DNA of 64,000 nucleotides, taken from the NCBI RefSeq assembly GCF_900537995.1, contig NZ_LR027880.1, positions 2,178,001 through 2,242,000 on the forward strand, read 5' to 3'. This DNA is from Roseburia intestinalis L1-82 (GTDB lineage Bacteria; Bacillota; Clostridia; Lachnospirales; Lachnospiraceae). This document shows, piece after piece, positions 54,333 through 62,484 of the stretch; position 1 is the stretch's first letter; each line of letters starts with the position of its first letter. A model generated the notes under the pieces. It saw only the letters and a program-made list of their open reading frames with translations, did not search any database and was not told where the DNA came from. The translations under genes were made by a program, and so were the position numbers.

Positions 54333-56252
54333 TTAAGCTAACTTGTGGAACATATGCCGAACCTTATCTATACGGCTATTCGGGCGGCGGGGTTGGCAAA
54401 TAAATTTACCAATAGCTGGCTGGTATCCTTTTAACTCTGTCAAGCAGACTCCCTGCCCATTTGTGAAATAAGTTAAATCGTTCCTGTATTCTTGAATACA
54501 TCTAGCAGGGATTTCTCCTTTCAGAATGACCTCGTCATTCTTTATCTGAGTACTTACAATATCTGCACAATACCTTGGAGCATCATGATACGCCCGTGAG
54601 AGATATTCCTGCGGTGCATAAATTTCAAAGTGGAGATATGGCTCTAATAGTTCTGTCCCTGCTTTTTTTAAAGCCTGCTCCAATACGATAGGGGAAAGCA
54701 GCCGAAAGTCTGCGGGGGTACTTACAGGACTATAATACAATCCATATTCAAAACAGATTTTACAGTCTGTCACTTTCCATCCATACAGCCCCTGCTCGCA
54801 GCCATAAAGAACCCCCTCCATAACCGCATTTTGGAACGATTGATTTAAATATCCAAGTGAAACTCTGCTTTCATACTGCACTCCGCTTCCAATAGGGAGC
54901 GGCTCTATGGACAACCCGACAGAAGCCCAGAAAGGATTTGGCGGGACTTCTATGTGGATGGTATATTCTGCTTTTCTAAGCGGTCTTTCCATATATATAA
55001 CAGTAGGCTCTTTTATTTCTGCCTCCACATGATATTTTTCCTCAAGGATGGCACAAATGACTTCCATCTGCACTTTCCCCAAAAAAGAAAGTATAATCTC
55101 ATGCGTTGTAGTATCCACATAATATTTTAAAAGAGGGTCGCCATCTGAAATTTCTGTAAGTGCCCCAAGCAATATTTCCCGCTGTTCAGATTTCTTTGCT
55201 GCAATCGTTGTTTGGAGCATAGGGAGAGGATTTTCAATAAATGTTCTCTGCGGCAACAGCATTTCGTTCCCCAAAATACTGTTTAGCTGCAAAACATCAT
55301 TTGGTAAAATTACAATATCACCAGAGCAGGCTGTATCGGATGAACATAATTCACCGTTTGTCGGAACACACATCTCTGTGATTTTTATTTTCTCTTTTTC
55401 AGATATTTTAATAACATCCCTCAAATGCAATGTTCCGCTATATATACGCACATAAACAAAACGCCGCCTTTTCTCTGAATATTCAATCTTAAAAACCTGC
55501 CCGCATAGTTCAGATTGACCTTCAGGCGTTGATGAATAAAACTTACTGGCAATCACTTCTATAAGCTGCCGAATCCCCAGATTGTTTTTAGCGCTTCCGT
55601 GATAAACGGGAAATAACGTTCCGTTTTGGAATCTCCTGTTTTCTTCCTGTTCCAGTTCTGACATTTTAAACGGTTTCCCTGACATATATTTCTCTAATAG
55701 TTCATCGTTTCCCATAATTACCGCATCCCACTGTTCCATATCGTCATTGTCCGTTACATTTATATGAGGATGCTGCCCAACCTTTTGCTTCACTATAATT
55801 TCCGAAGAAAGCTTTGCTTTCATTTCTTGATATACCATTGGCAAATCAATCCCCTCTTGGTCAATTTTATTGATGAAAAAAATTGTCGGAATCTTCATTG
55901 TCTGTAGTGCATGAAACAGTATACGGGTCTGTGCCTGTATGCCATCCTTTGCAGAAACTAATAATACTGCTCCGTCTAATACGGATAAAGAACGGTATAC
56001 TTCCGCCAAAAAATCCATATGGCCTGGCGTATCTATAATGTTGACTTTTACATCCTCCCACTGAAAAGATGTCACTGCTGTCTGGATAGTGATTCCCCTT
56101 TGACGCTCCAAATTCATTGTATCTGTCCTTGTTGTGCCTTTATCTACGCTCCCTGGTTCTGCAATTGCACCACTGGTATACAATAAACTCTCCGTTAATG
56201 TTGTCTTTCCTGCGTCAACGTGAGCCAGAATGCCTAAGTTAATTATTTTCAT
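54333..56252 (-). CDS. tet(O): Tetracycline resistance ribosomal protection protein Tet(O)
   Basis: The 639-aa GTPase resembles [23 protein letters not shown] (P-loop), DTPGHMDF and NKIDQEG. It removes tetracycline from the ribosome. By memory it follows Tet(O) along its whole length, with scattered changes (for example GSVDKGTT and [11 protein letters not shown]), so a small mosaic with tet(32)-type DNA cannot be excluded. AGGAGG lies eight bases before the ATG. Expression is probably controlled by the leader and attenuator at 56295-56557. It is AT-rich compared with tet(40). Confidence 0.94.
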   Translation of the reverse strand: MKIINLGILAHVDAGKTTLTESLLYTSGAIAEPGSVDKGTTRTDTMNLERQRGITIQTAVTSFQWEDVKVNIIDTPGHMDFLAEVYRSLSVLDGAVLLVSAKDGIQAQTRILFHALQTMKIPTIFFINKIDQEGIDLPMVYQEMKAKLSSEIIVKQKVGQHPHINVTDNDDMEQWDAVIMGNDELLEKYMSGKPFKMSELEQEENRRFQNGTLFPVYHGSAKNNLGIRQLIEVIASKFYSSTPEGQSELCGQVFKIEYSEKRRRFVYVRIYSGTLHLRDVIKISEKEKIKITEMCVPTNGELCSSDTACSGDIVILPNDVLQLNSILGNEMLLPQRTFIENPLPMLQTTIAAKKSEQREILLGALTEISDGDPLLKYYVDTTTHEIILSFLGKVQMEVICAILEEKYHVEAEIKEPTVIYMERPLRKAEYTIHIEVPPNPFWASVGLSIEPLPIGSGVQYESRVSLGYLNQSFQNAVMEGVLYGCEQGLYGWKVTDCKICFEYGLYYSPVSTPADFRLLSPIVLEQALKKAGTELLEPYLHFEIYAPQEYLSRAYHDAPRYCADIVSTQIKNDEVILKGEIPARCIQEYRNDLTYFTNGQGVCLTELKGYQPAIGKFICQPRRPNSRIDKVRHMFHKLA

Positions 56253-56294
56253 GTGATTTTCCTCCTATCAACACCCAAAAAAGGGCATAAAAAT

Positions 56295-56366
56295 ACCCAG
56301 TGATAAATACTCCTATCACTGGGTAAATAACTCCAATAGCCCCAAAACACTTATATGTTTTCGGGC
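56295..56366 (-). terminator. Attenuator hairpins in the tet(O) leader
   Basis: ACCCAGTGATA/TATCACTGGGT (56295-56324) is followed on the minus strand by a T-rich run, and GCCCCAAAACA/TGTTTTCGGGC (56339-56366) lies just before it. This is the tet(M)/tet(O)-type transcriptional attenuator, in which stalled translation of the leader lets polymerase read through. Confidence 0.85.
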
Positions 56367-56476
56367 ATATAAAATTACATGATAAAAGTATTCTTAAACT
56401 GGGTACAAAAAACTAAGCCCCATATTAAAAGTGAAACGGGACTGCTACTTTTTGTTCCCACTATCAAATTGACAGT

Positions 56477-56500
56477 TTATTTAAGAATACCTTGCCGCAT
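56477..56500 (-). CDS. tet(O) leader peptide MRQGILK
   Basis: A seven-codon frame ATG to TAA with AAAGGAG ten bases before its start, 13-22 bases after the likely transcription start region. It matches the leader known from tet(O)/tet(M)-type genes and couples ribosome movement to the attenuator. Confidence 0.8.
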   Translation of the reverse strand: MRQGILK

Positions 56501-56528
56501 ATTTTTTACTCCTTTTCTGGATTAAATC

Positions 56529-56557
56529 ATTGTATCACATCAGTTTTAGGAAAGCAA
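56529..56557 (-). promoter_or_regulatory. tet(O) promoter
   Basis: On the minus strand TTGCTT (56557-56552) and TACAAT (56534-56529) are separated by exactly 17 bases, upstream of the leader peptide. Confidence 0.8.
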
Positions 56558-56646
56558 GTACCTAAAAGAAATTTTTCTTCCCCTTATATGTAACAATCAT
56601 ACCGGCTTCCTAGCGTTCAGAATGTTTTCTGCTGTCTGCTGTGGTG

Positions 56647-56803
56647 TTTGGTTGGAATTGTCCAACCAAAAGCCGATCCGTGGTGTTGTCTGCATTTTAC
56701 TAAATACAAATTCAATGTATACAGAAAGATATAAGGAGTGGGAGGGATTCCGCCGTAGTTGGCATTGTAGGAAAATCCAAAAGTTTAGATTTTCCCACAA
56801 TGC
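56647..56803. other. Non-coding stretch with two strong dyads
   Basis: Between the tet(O) promoter and the Maff2 fragment (about 56560-56875) no gene is convincing. TTTGGTTGGA-ATTG-TCCAACCAAA (56647-56670) is a perfect 10-bp stem. GCATTGT-A-GGAAAATC pairs with GATTTTCC-C-ACAATGC (56762-56803), a 15-bp stem with one mismatch. They could insulate tet(O) from the host operon or be remnants of transposon ends. Confidence 0.5.
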
Positions 56804-56875
56804 TTATCTTTTGGTCTTTGGTTCGGAATAGTGTAGTGCTGGCGGTCTATCTCTTGTTTTCGGTTGCTTGCTTCC

Positions 56876-56893
56876 TTACCGTACATGAGCATT
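56876..56893. repeat. 18-bp inverted repeat, right copy
   Basis: TTACCGTACATGAGCATT, exact reverse complement of 52883-52900. It abuts the Maff2 N-terminal fragment directly, so it marks one end of the insertion. Confidence 0.9.
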
Positions 56894-57016
56894 TGCACCG
56901 GGATTATCGTTTCCATATCCTTCGAGAAGATTGATAACTCCCCACACGCCTACACCTGCTCCGATTGCAGTTACTACTGTTTTAAGTCCTGTTACTGATG
57001 TTGTAAAAAAGCCCAT
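56892..57016 (-). pseudogene. Maff2-family membrane protein, N-terminal fragment
   Basis: From the ATG at 57016 (AGGAGA upstream) the frame reads MGFFTTSVTGLKTVVTAIGA, GVGVWGVINLLEGYGNDNPG and A, the Maff2 N-terminus, and then leaves homology at the 18-bp repeat, ending NAHVR and a stop. The C-terminal half is at 45817-45911. Maff2 is a small membrane protein of the transfer channel, so its loss may matter for conjugation. Confidence 0.88.
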
Positions 57017-57126
57017 TTGTTTGTCTCCTTTTTCTTGAAAAATAAAATAAAAAAGGGAGCTGTTCTGATTTGTGATTTTTCAGAAAAACTCCCATAACAA
57101 TAGTTCTAATATTTAGTTGTAAAGTC

Positions 57127-57151
57127 ACTTCTGGACATTGTGACCAGAAGT
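57127..57151. repeat. 25-bp hairpin repeat, copy 3 (after virD4)
   Basis: ACTTCTGG-ACATTGTGA-CCAGAAGT, identical to copy 1, directly after the virD4 stop codon and before Maff2. Confidence 0.8.
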
Positions 57152-58968
57152 TACTCAGCAATTTCTCCGACATCGCATACCTCATCCACCACATCATTCC
57201 TCTTAAAACGAAGTCTGTTGCGGTTCTTCACGTATTTTTCAATGTCAAATTCATTCTTTTTGTCATAATCGGATAACAGTGGGTACTGCTTATGCTTCGT
57301 TATATCAAATTTATCTGAGAAAAATGGTCTCACACCTCTAAGCTGCATGATACACTTGCTGCCATCCATGACCGCAATCTCGTCCTGACTCATTAACTCC
57401 TTTCCAGTCTTTTGATAATTCAGACCGTAGGACTGGCTCGTACCTCTCGTATCCGAGGTATTATAAAGGTCAATCGTTTCTTTTCCAAGGATTTCTGCCA
57501 AGTCTTTCAGAGTATCTTTCTCTTTTCCTCCCAGAAACAGGGTTGTGTCGCAGTTTCCTTCAATCGTGGAAGCGTTGTCCCGGTACAGAGCCTTAAGCTG
57601 TGACTTTGACTGCAAAATAATAGAAGCTGATATTTCCCTGCTACGAATGGTAGCAATCAGCTTCTCAAACTGTGGAATCTGCCCGATATTCGCAAACTCA
57701 TCCAGTAAGCACCGGACGTGGATCGGCAGTCTCCCGTTATATACATCATCTGCCTTGTCACAAAGCAGGTTGAATAACTGCGAATACATGATACTTACAA
57801 TAAAATTGAATGTGGCATCGGTATCGGAGATAATGACAAACAGTGCTGTCTTTTTCTCCCCCAATGTATCAAGCTCCAGTTCATCATAAGCAGTCAGGTC
57901 ACGCAGCTCCTTGATGTCAAATGGTGCCAACCTCGCACCACAGCTAATCAGAATAGATTTTGCTGTCTTTCCTGCGGCAAGTTTATACTTCTTATACTGC
58001 CTTACCGCAAAATGGTTTGGGTTCTTCTGCTCCAGCTCCTCAAACAGCAGGTCAACCGCATTTTTGAAATTTTCATCATCTTCCCTTGCTTCACTGGCAT
58101 CCACCAGATCAATCAGCATGGAAAAATTCTGTTCTTCCTCCGGTGCTTCGTACCAGATATATGCGATCAGTGCCGTGTAATAGAGCTTTTCGGCTTTTAC
58201 CCAGAAATCCTCAGAGGCTTGCTGTCCTTCCCCTTTGGTATTTACAATGATTGTGTTTACGAGTTTCAGAATGTCCTTTTCGCTCCGGATGTAAGCGAAA
58301 GGGTTGTAATGCATTGATTTTGCAAAGTTAATGGTATTAAGCACCTTAATCCGGTAATCATTCTTAGACAGCATCCTGCCGCATTCGACCAGCACAGTGC
58401 CTTTCGGATCAGTGACCACATAGGAACTGTGCATCTGCATAAGGTTCGGCTTCACAAAAAAGCGTGTCTTACCGGAACCGGAACCACCGATCACAAGAAT
58501 GTTTTTATTCCTTGCATACTTCGGCTGCTTTGGTCTGCCGGACATCATAAGACGCTCCGTTGCCGTTAAAAGCACGTTGTTTTCAAATACCGGATCGACA
58601 TAAGGCTCTATGTCTTTGGCAGTTCCCCACCTTGCCGAACCGTACTCCACTCCCTGCCGGAATTTCTTTGCATTTTTCGCTTTATAATAAACTACCATAC
58701 GAAATCCTATTCCGCATCCCACTCCTACCAGTAAATCCCTCGGCAGAAAACTTGGTAGCGGATTATGGAACGCACCTCCAATCCCATTGATTGTGTCCAA
58801 CACCTTCTGCAAGGTGTTATCACCTGCCTGCTGTCCATACAGCCATGAAACCTTATTCAGAACATACCCGAAGATCACATAGGGAGCACATTTCAGGGCA
58901 AGCTGCTTTTTATTTACCCCTTTTGTTTTTTCTTTGAGAGTTTTCGGAATTGACTGCAAATCTTTCAC
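57151..58968 (-). CDS. virD4: VirD4-type coupling protein
   Basis: The 605-aa ATPase has two N-terminal membrane segments, Walker A NILVIGGSGSGKTRFFVKPN near residue 160, Walker B LLDEFANIGQIPQFEKLIAT and the typical end SQDEIAVMDGSKCIMQLRGV. It brings the relaxase-DNA complex to the channel. The start is a GTG with a weak ribosome site, so it may begin a few codons upstream. It follows the PcfB gene. Confidence 0.95.
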   Translation of the reverse strand: MKDLQSIPKTLKEKTKGVNKKQLALKCAPYVIFGYVLNKVSWLYGQQAGDNTLQKVLDTINGIGGAFHNPLPSFLPRDLLVGVGCGIGFRMVVYYKAKNAKKFRQGVEYGSARWGTAKDIEPYVDPVFENNVLLTATERLMMSGRPKQPKYARNKNILVIGGSGSGKTRFFVKPNLMQMHSSYVVTDPKGTVLVECGRMLSKNDYRIKVLNTINFAKSMHYNPFAYIRSEKDILKLVNTIIVNTKGEGQQASEDFWVKAEKLYYTALIAYIWYEAPEEEQNFSMLIDLVDASEAREDDENFKNAVDLLFEELEQKNPNHFAVRQYKKYKLAAGKTAKSILISCGARLAPFDIKELRDLTAYDELELDTLGEKKTALFVIISDTDATFNFIVSIMYSQLFNLLCDKADDVYNGRLPIHVRCLLDEFANIGQIPQFEKLIATIRSREISASIILQSKSQLKALYRDNASTIEGNCDTTLFLGGKEKDTLKDLAEILGKETIDLYNTSDTRGTSQSYGLNYQKTGKELMSQDEIAVMDGSKCIMQLRGVRPFFSDKFDITKHKQYPLLSDYDKKNEFDIEKYVKNRNRLRFKRNDVVDEVCDVGEIAE

Positions 58969-58988
58969 AATCCCGTCAATGACCTTGC

Positions 58989-59462
58989 TTATAAGCTCTG
59001 TCCCCTGTCCTTATTTTTCTCTCTGCTTCGCTCCCTATTCTTATTCTGTGCGATCATCTTCTGAAGTCCTTTCAGTTTCTGTCTGAGTGACGGACGCTGC
59101 TGTTTTTTCTCATTAACTTTTACAAATTCCTTGAATGCCTGTGCAATCACATCGGCATCTTTGCCCTTGAAAAATACAAGATACTTGGGTGGTTCCATGG
59201 TCTTATCCTTTTTTACTGCGAAATCGACATTATATTTCCTTGCAACACGCTCAAAGGATTTAATATTGCTATCCGTAACCTCAATGGACTTTGCACCCTC
59301 TCCCTGACCGACCAGCTTTTTTACCGGGATTTTCCCATGGGAAGGCTCCTTATGCTTCTGGTGTTCCAGATACATCTTCATCGCCTTCTGTAACACGCTT
59401 GCGGTCAGTTTGGAAGTCTTGATTGCAAGAGCAATGGTTTTCTGTGTTGTTTCCTCCTGCAC
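58989..59462 (-). CDS. pcfB: PcfB-family conjugation accessory protein
   Basis: The 157-aa protein has GTG as start with AAGGAGG upstream. It contains KTSKLTASVLQKAMKMYLEH and FERVARKYNVDFAVKKDKT of the PcfB (DUF3801) family, which helps the relaxase dock at VirD4. The basic tail RPSLRQKLKGLQKM ending QSL resembles the RVSVKEKL tails of four other proteins here. Confidence 0.88.
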   Translation of the reverse strand: MQEETTQKTIALAIKTSKLTASVLQKAMKMYLEHQKHKEPSHGKIPVKKLVGQGEGAKSIEVTDSNIKSFERVARKYNVDFAVKKDKTMEPPKYLVFFKGKDADVIAQAFKEFVKVNEKKQQRPSLRQKLKGLQKMIAQNKNRERSREKNKDRGQSL

Positions 59463-59543
59463 GGTGTACCTCCTTCCTTATCTGCACCAACTTGATTTAG
59501 GGTGGAACCAACAGCCTGTGAAGCTGTGTTTTCATTGCCATAC

Positions 59544-59732
59544 TTACTGCTCCTCCCCTTCCTCAAGGTCTTTATCCCACCAGTTCATTTCTTCCTCATA
59601 AAAATCCTCGAATATATCAGCAGGAATATTTTCTTTCTGCTTTCTCGCTTTCATAATGTCTCTTGCTATTTTTGCCACAATTACCACAGCAATAACAGCA
59701 AGCAATAATTTCTTCACATCTTTTCTGTTCAT
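59544..59732 (-). CDS. Small single-pass membrane protein (62 aa)
   Basis: From the ATG at 59732 the product is MNRKDVKKLLLAVIAVVIVA, then KIARDIMKARKQKENIPADI and an acidic C-terminus. One membrane helix with a cytoplasmic charged domain is predicted. The start follows copy 4 of the hairpin repeat and an AAGGAAAAGGAA site. Confidence 0.65.
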   Translation of the reverse strand: MNRKDVKKLLLAVIAVVIVAKIARDIMKARKQKENIPADIFEDFYEEEMNWWDKDLEEGEEQ

Positions 59733-59747
59733 TTCCTTTTCCTTTCC

Positions 59748-59772
59748 ACTTCTGGACGCCGTGACCAGAAGT
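59748..59772. repeat. 25-bp hairpin repeat, copy 4 (5' untranslated)
   Basis: ACTTCTGG-ACGCCGTGA-CCAGAAGT. On the minus strand the hairpin is followed by GGAAAGGAA and the start codon of the 62-aa gene, as in copy 5. Confidence 0.8.
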
Positions 59773-59853
59773 TGTTGCAATAAAAAAACAGATACAAAAT
59801 CTTTCGATCTCATATCTGCCTTAACGCTGTATATTTTTCTATATTCTTTTTGA

Positions 59854-60273
59854 TTAGTAGAGCTTTGCACCTGCCGGAATTGCATCATCCAGCATAACTA
59901 AATTAAGCTTTTCCTCTCCATTTACTGTATGAACAGCGGATAAAAGCATACCACAGGAATCAATTCCCATCATACTTCTAGGTGGTAAATTTGTAATTGC
60001 AAGTAATGTCTTTCCGACCAGTTCCTCCGGTTCATAATATGCATGGATTCCAGAGAGAATAATTCTGTCTGTTCCTGTGCCATCATCTAAAACAAAATGT
60101 AACAGCTTTTTGCTTTTCTTCACAGCACTACATTCTTTTACTTTTACAACACGGAAATCTGACTTGCTGAATGTATCAAAATCCACCATTTCCTCAAATA
60201 ATGGTTCTGTTTCCACCTTTGGCTCAACAGGCTCAGTAACCTGTTCTTCTAAATTCATATTTTCATCGCACAT
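59854..60273 (-). CDS. tRNA-binding-domain protein (MetRS C-terminal/EMAP II-like)
   Basis: From the ATG at 60273 (GGAGG upstream) the 139-aa protein has a Glu-rich N-terminus and an OB fold: FDTFSKSDFRVVKVKECSAV, LLHFVLDDGTGTDRIILSGI and VGKTLLAITNLPPRSMMGID. These are hallmarks of the tRNA-binding domain at the end of methionyl-tRNA synthetase and in Trbp111. A free-standing copy inside a conjugation operon is unusual; it may bind tRNA or another structured nucleic acid. Confidence 0.85.
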   Translation of the reverse strand: MCDENMNLEEQVTEPVEPKVETEPLFEEMVDFDTFSKSDFRVVKVKECSAVKKSKKLLHFVLDDGTGTDRIILSGIHAYYEPEELVGKTLLAITNLPPRSMMGIDSCGMLLSAVHTVNGEEKLNLVMLDDAIPAGAKLY

Positions 60274-60308
60274 ATTCATTTCCTCCAGACATAATAAGCT
60301 AATGCCCA

Positions 60309-60986
60309 TTATAGCAGAAAAGCTGTGCTTTGAGAAGAAATTCCTAACTTGAAAATCGTGTACATCTTTGCACCGATCAGATTATCTTCTATCCATACAT
60401 CATCGAGCAGCAGACAATGTGATAACACTTCCAGATTTTCCATGTTTATCAGCCGTTGAACAACAGTATTTGTATTCTCCGGTATTTCATGAGCTTCCAT
60501 TGCAATATCCCGCCTTGCTTCCCTGCAATACTTATACAATCCCAAGATATACTTATTCGACAGGATAAAACCATACGCATCATTATTCAGATATATCATT
60601 TTATGCTTTTCCCATTCCTCCGGCAATGAAAAATAGCACTTTGCTGTTTCGATATAGCAGTCTCCCTCATAAGTAGGCCTCATCTTCCTTTCCTGCCGGA
60701 GCATCTGATGATATATCTTTTCCCGGTCAAATATACTTCTTGCTCTGGTAAAATCAGGTGTCCTTCCACGCATAAAAGTGTAAACATTATTGATCACCGT
60801 TTTTCCCGCTAAAGACTTGTAATTGCCTACCCTGTGAAGGTACTGCAATACCTGTGTCAGCTTCTCCACAGAAGTAATCTCTTGATAATTATTTGTATCA
60901 ATCTCCATTTGTTCAAAAGATAATGGTGTGCTTCCTTTTTTGATTTCACGCTCCATGATACGCTTGGTGTCTCTCATTGATTCCAT
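60309..60986 (-). CDS. Unknown conjugation-operon protein (225 aa)
   Basis: The ATG at 60986 has GGAAAGGAA upstream, right after copy 5 of the hairpin repeat. The soluble protein contains FEQMEIDTNNYQEITSVEKL, RGRTPDFTRARSIFDREKIY and CYIETAKCYFSLPEEWEKHK. No known domain is recognised. It lies between the small membrane protein and the tRNA-binding protein, all on the minus strand. Confidence 0.65.
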   Translation of the reverse strand: MESMRDTKRIMEREIKKGSTPLSFEQMEIDTNNYQEITSVEKLTQVLQYLHRVGNYKSLAGKTVINNVYTFMRGRTPDFTRARSIFDREKIYHQMLRQERKMRPTYEGDCYIETAKCYFSLPEEWEKHKMIYLNNDAYGFILSNKYILGLYKYCREARRDIAMEAHEIPENTNTVVQRLINMENLEVLSHCLLLDDVWIEDNLIGAKMYTIFKLGISSQSTAFLL

Positions 60987-61000
60987 ATCAGTTCCTTTCC

Positions 61001-61025
61001 ACTTCTGGACGCTGTGACCAGAAGT
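61001..61025. repeat. 25-bp hairpin repeat, copy 5 (5' untranslated)
   Basis: ACTTCTGG-ACGCTGTGA-CCAGAAGT, 15 bases before the start of the 225-aa gene on the minus strand, followed by GGAAAGGAA. Confidence 0.8.
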
Positions 61026-61072
61026 TATAAAATAAGCAGGTATAAAAACTTTCATTTCATACCTGCTCCTGT

Positions 61073-61399
61073 TCAGCAAGAAATTCTCTTTCCTGCAAGT
61101 TCCATTATGATATTGATTACTTCCCTAATGATTGCAATAATTTTTATTGCAAGGACAATCACTCCGATCATGCCGCCTATGACTGCGTCAAGTGCCAACA
61201 CTCCAATGCTCCCTGCAATTCCAAAATTGCGAGGTATCAGCAGTACGAGCATCTTTTGTATGCCGAATGGAAATCCACTCATAATCCAGAATTGAAACCA
61301 GTTTACTCCGTTCTCTCCCAGACATATCCAGTAACACATATTCAGCCATACTGCAACAAATGCCAGCGGCAAAATCACCTTAAATAATACCCTTTTCAT
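61073..61399 (-). CDS. Membrane protein of the ICE backbone (108 aa, possibly DUF6050)
   Basis: From the ATG at 61399 (GGAGG upstream, inside the end of repA) it reads MKRVLFKVILPLAFVAVWLN, with about three membrane segments (IAGSIGVLALDAVIGGMIGV and IVLAIKIIAIIREVINII). Small hydrophobic proteins of this kind occur in Clostridia ICEs. It may belong to DUF6050, from memory. Confidence 0.65.
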   Translation of the reverse strand: MKRVLFKVILPLAFVAVWLNMCYWICLGENGVNWFQFWIMSGFPFGIQKMLVLLIPRNFGIAGSIGVLALDAVIGGMIGVIVLAIKIIAIIREVINIIMELAGKRISC

Positions 61400-62468
61400 G
61401 CCATCCACCTCCATACATATCATGCTGCACTTCCTGCTGATAGAAATGATTTATCGTAGTTGGTGCATTATAAAGTGCTGTTATCATATACGCTTTGATA
61501 TTTGTAATCTTTGTCGTTGTCTCTTTCATGCAACCAATCACATATTCCAGATGACTGCTGTTCAGTTTCAAGAATCTGGATTTTACAAGCTCATACGGAT
61601 AATCCTCACCTGCAACTCGGATTGATTTTCTCTTTACGCACACTACTTCGCAGATTATCCCAAATAATTCGTCATAAAGTTCTTTTTCACCATAACCATC
61701 ATACTTCATGTGATGATCATAATTGATATTTTCTTTAATCAGTTCTATGTATGCCTGTGCATCATCCATCGAATCAATCACATCATCTTGTGGCTTTTCT
61801 GTTGCAGATTGATTGATAGGATTGTTATAACTCTCCTCAGTATGGTTATAATTAGTCTGATTCATATAAGTCTGATTATAGTTAGTATAATTAGGGTTCG
61901 ATTCTCCGACTTCTTGAGGTTCGATTTCCGAACTTCCAGAGGTTTGATTTTCTGACTTCCGAAAGTTCGATTTTCTGACTTCTTGAAGTTTGATTTTCTG
62001 ACTTCCAGAAGTTCGATTTTCTGACTTCTTGAAGTTCGATTTTCCGACTTCTGTGATTTCATCAGCATTAGCAGGCTCTTTTTCGTCCATCTGCTCTGAA
62101 ATTGAAGCAAAATTTTTCACATAAATTATATCCGGTTTTCCAAGTCCTCTGCGCACCTTTTCTACCAGACCAATTCCTTTTACAGAATCAAGCTCTGCCA
62201 ATACCTTAACAGCTTTTTCCTTAGCGCATCCCAAATCCTCCATAATGCTGTCTATGGTATAAATGATGTATGCACGATTTTCATCGTCAAACCATTCATT
62301 TTTCATAGACAGCGACATACGATCAAGCATAAGTCCATACAATAATTTTGCATCACTGGACAGCTTCTTAAATCTCTCGTCCTTTATCAGCAGGCGTGGA
62401 ACACGATAGAATGAGAACTGTTCCGCTTCTATTCCGTAATAATAGTCTAGCTGCAAAATTTCTCCCAT
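61380..62468 (-). CDS. repA: RepA_N-type replication initiator
   Basis: The 362-aa protein has a RepA_N domain at the N-terminus (FSFYRVPRLLIKDERFKKLS, YGLMLDRMSLSMKNEWFDDE, YTIDSIMEDLGCAKEKAVKV). A central low-complexity part is encoded by seven 23-bp repeats (residues about 138-191). The C-terminal domain (YGEKELYDELFGIICEVVC, LEYVIGCMKETTTKITNIKA) is DUF6017-like. RepA_N initiators of Firmicute plasmids bind iterons within their own gene and start theta replication. Followed by membrane protein; preceded by parA-parB. Confidence 0.92.
   Translation of the reverse strand: MGEILQLDYYYGIEAEQFSFYRVPRLLIKDERFKKLSSDAKLLYGLMLDRMSLSMKNEWFDDENRAYIIYTIDSIMEDLGCAKEKAVKVLAELDSVKGIGLVEKVRRGLGKPDIIYVKNFASISEQMDEKEPANADEITEVGKSNFKKSENRTSGSQKIKLQEVRKSNFRKSENQTSGSSEIEPQEVGESNPNYTNYNQTYMNQTNYNHTEESYNNPINQSATEKPQDDVIDSMDDAQAYIELIKENINYDHHMKYDGYGEKELYDELFGIICEVVCVKRKSIRVAGEDYPYELVKSRFLKLNSSHLEYVIGCMKETTTKITNIKAYMITALYNAPTTINHFYQQEVQHDMYGGGWHEKGII
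61895..62055. repeat. Seven tandem 23-bp repeats (iterons) inside repA
   Basis: Units start at 61895, 61918, 61941, 61964, 61987, 62010 and 62033, each beginning (A/G)GTT(C/T)GATTT and continuing to GACTTC plus four variable bases. Because 23 is not a multiple of three, the repeat is read in three frames (KSENRTS, SQKIKLQ, EVRKSNF). This is the position of the origin in RepA_N plasmids. Confidence 0.9.
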
Positions 62469-62484
62469 TCTCGTCTCCTCCTTC

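Noticed and set aside
54333..56252. Calling the gene tet(O/32/O) mosaic
   Set aside because: The middle part still reads like Tet(O) from memory; an alignment to tet(32) would be needed to claim a mosaic.
56597..56831. Short reading frames on both strands upstream of tet(O)
   Set aside because: Both strands are open over a dyad-rich stretch, none has a convincing ribosome site, and neither product resembles a known family.
61895..62055. Seven 23-bp repeats as a CRISPR array
   Set aside because: The units are directly tandem with no spacers and lie inside the repA reading frame.
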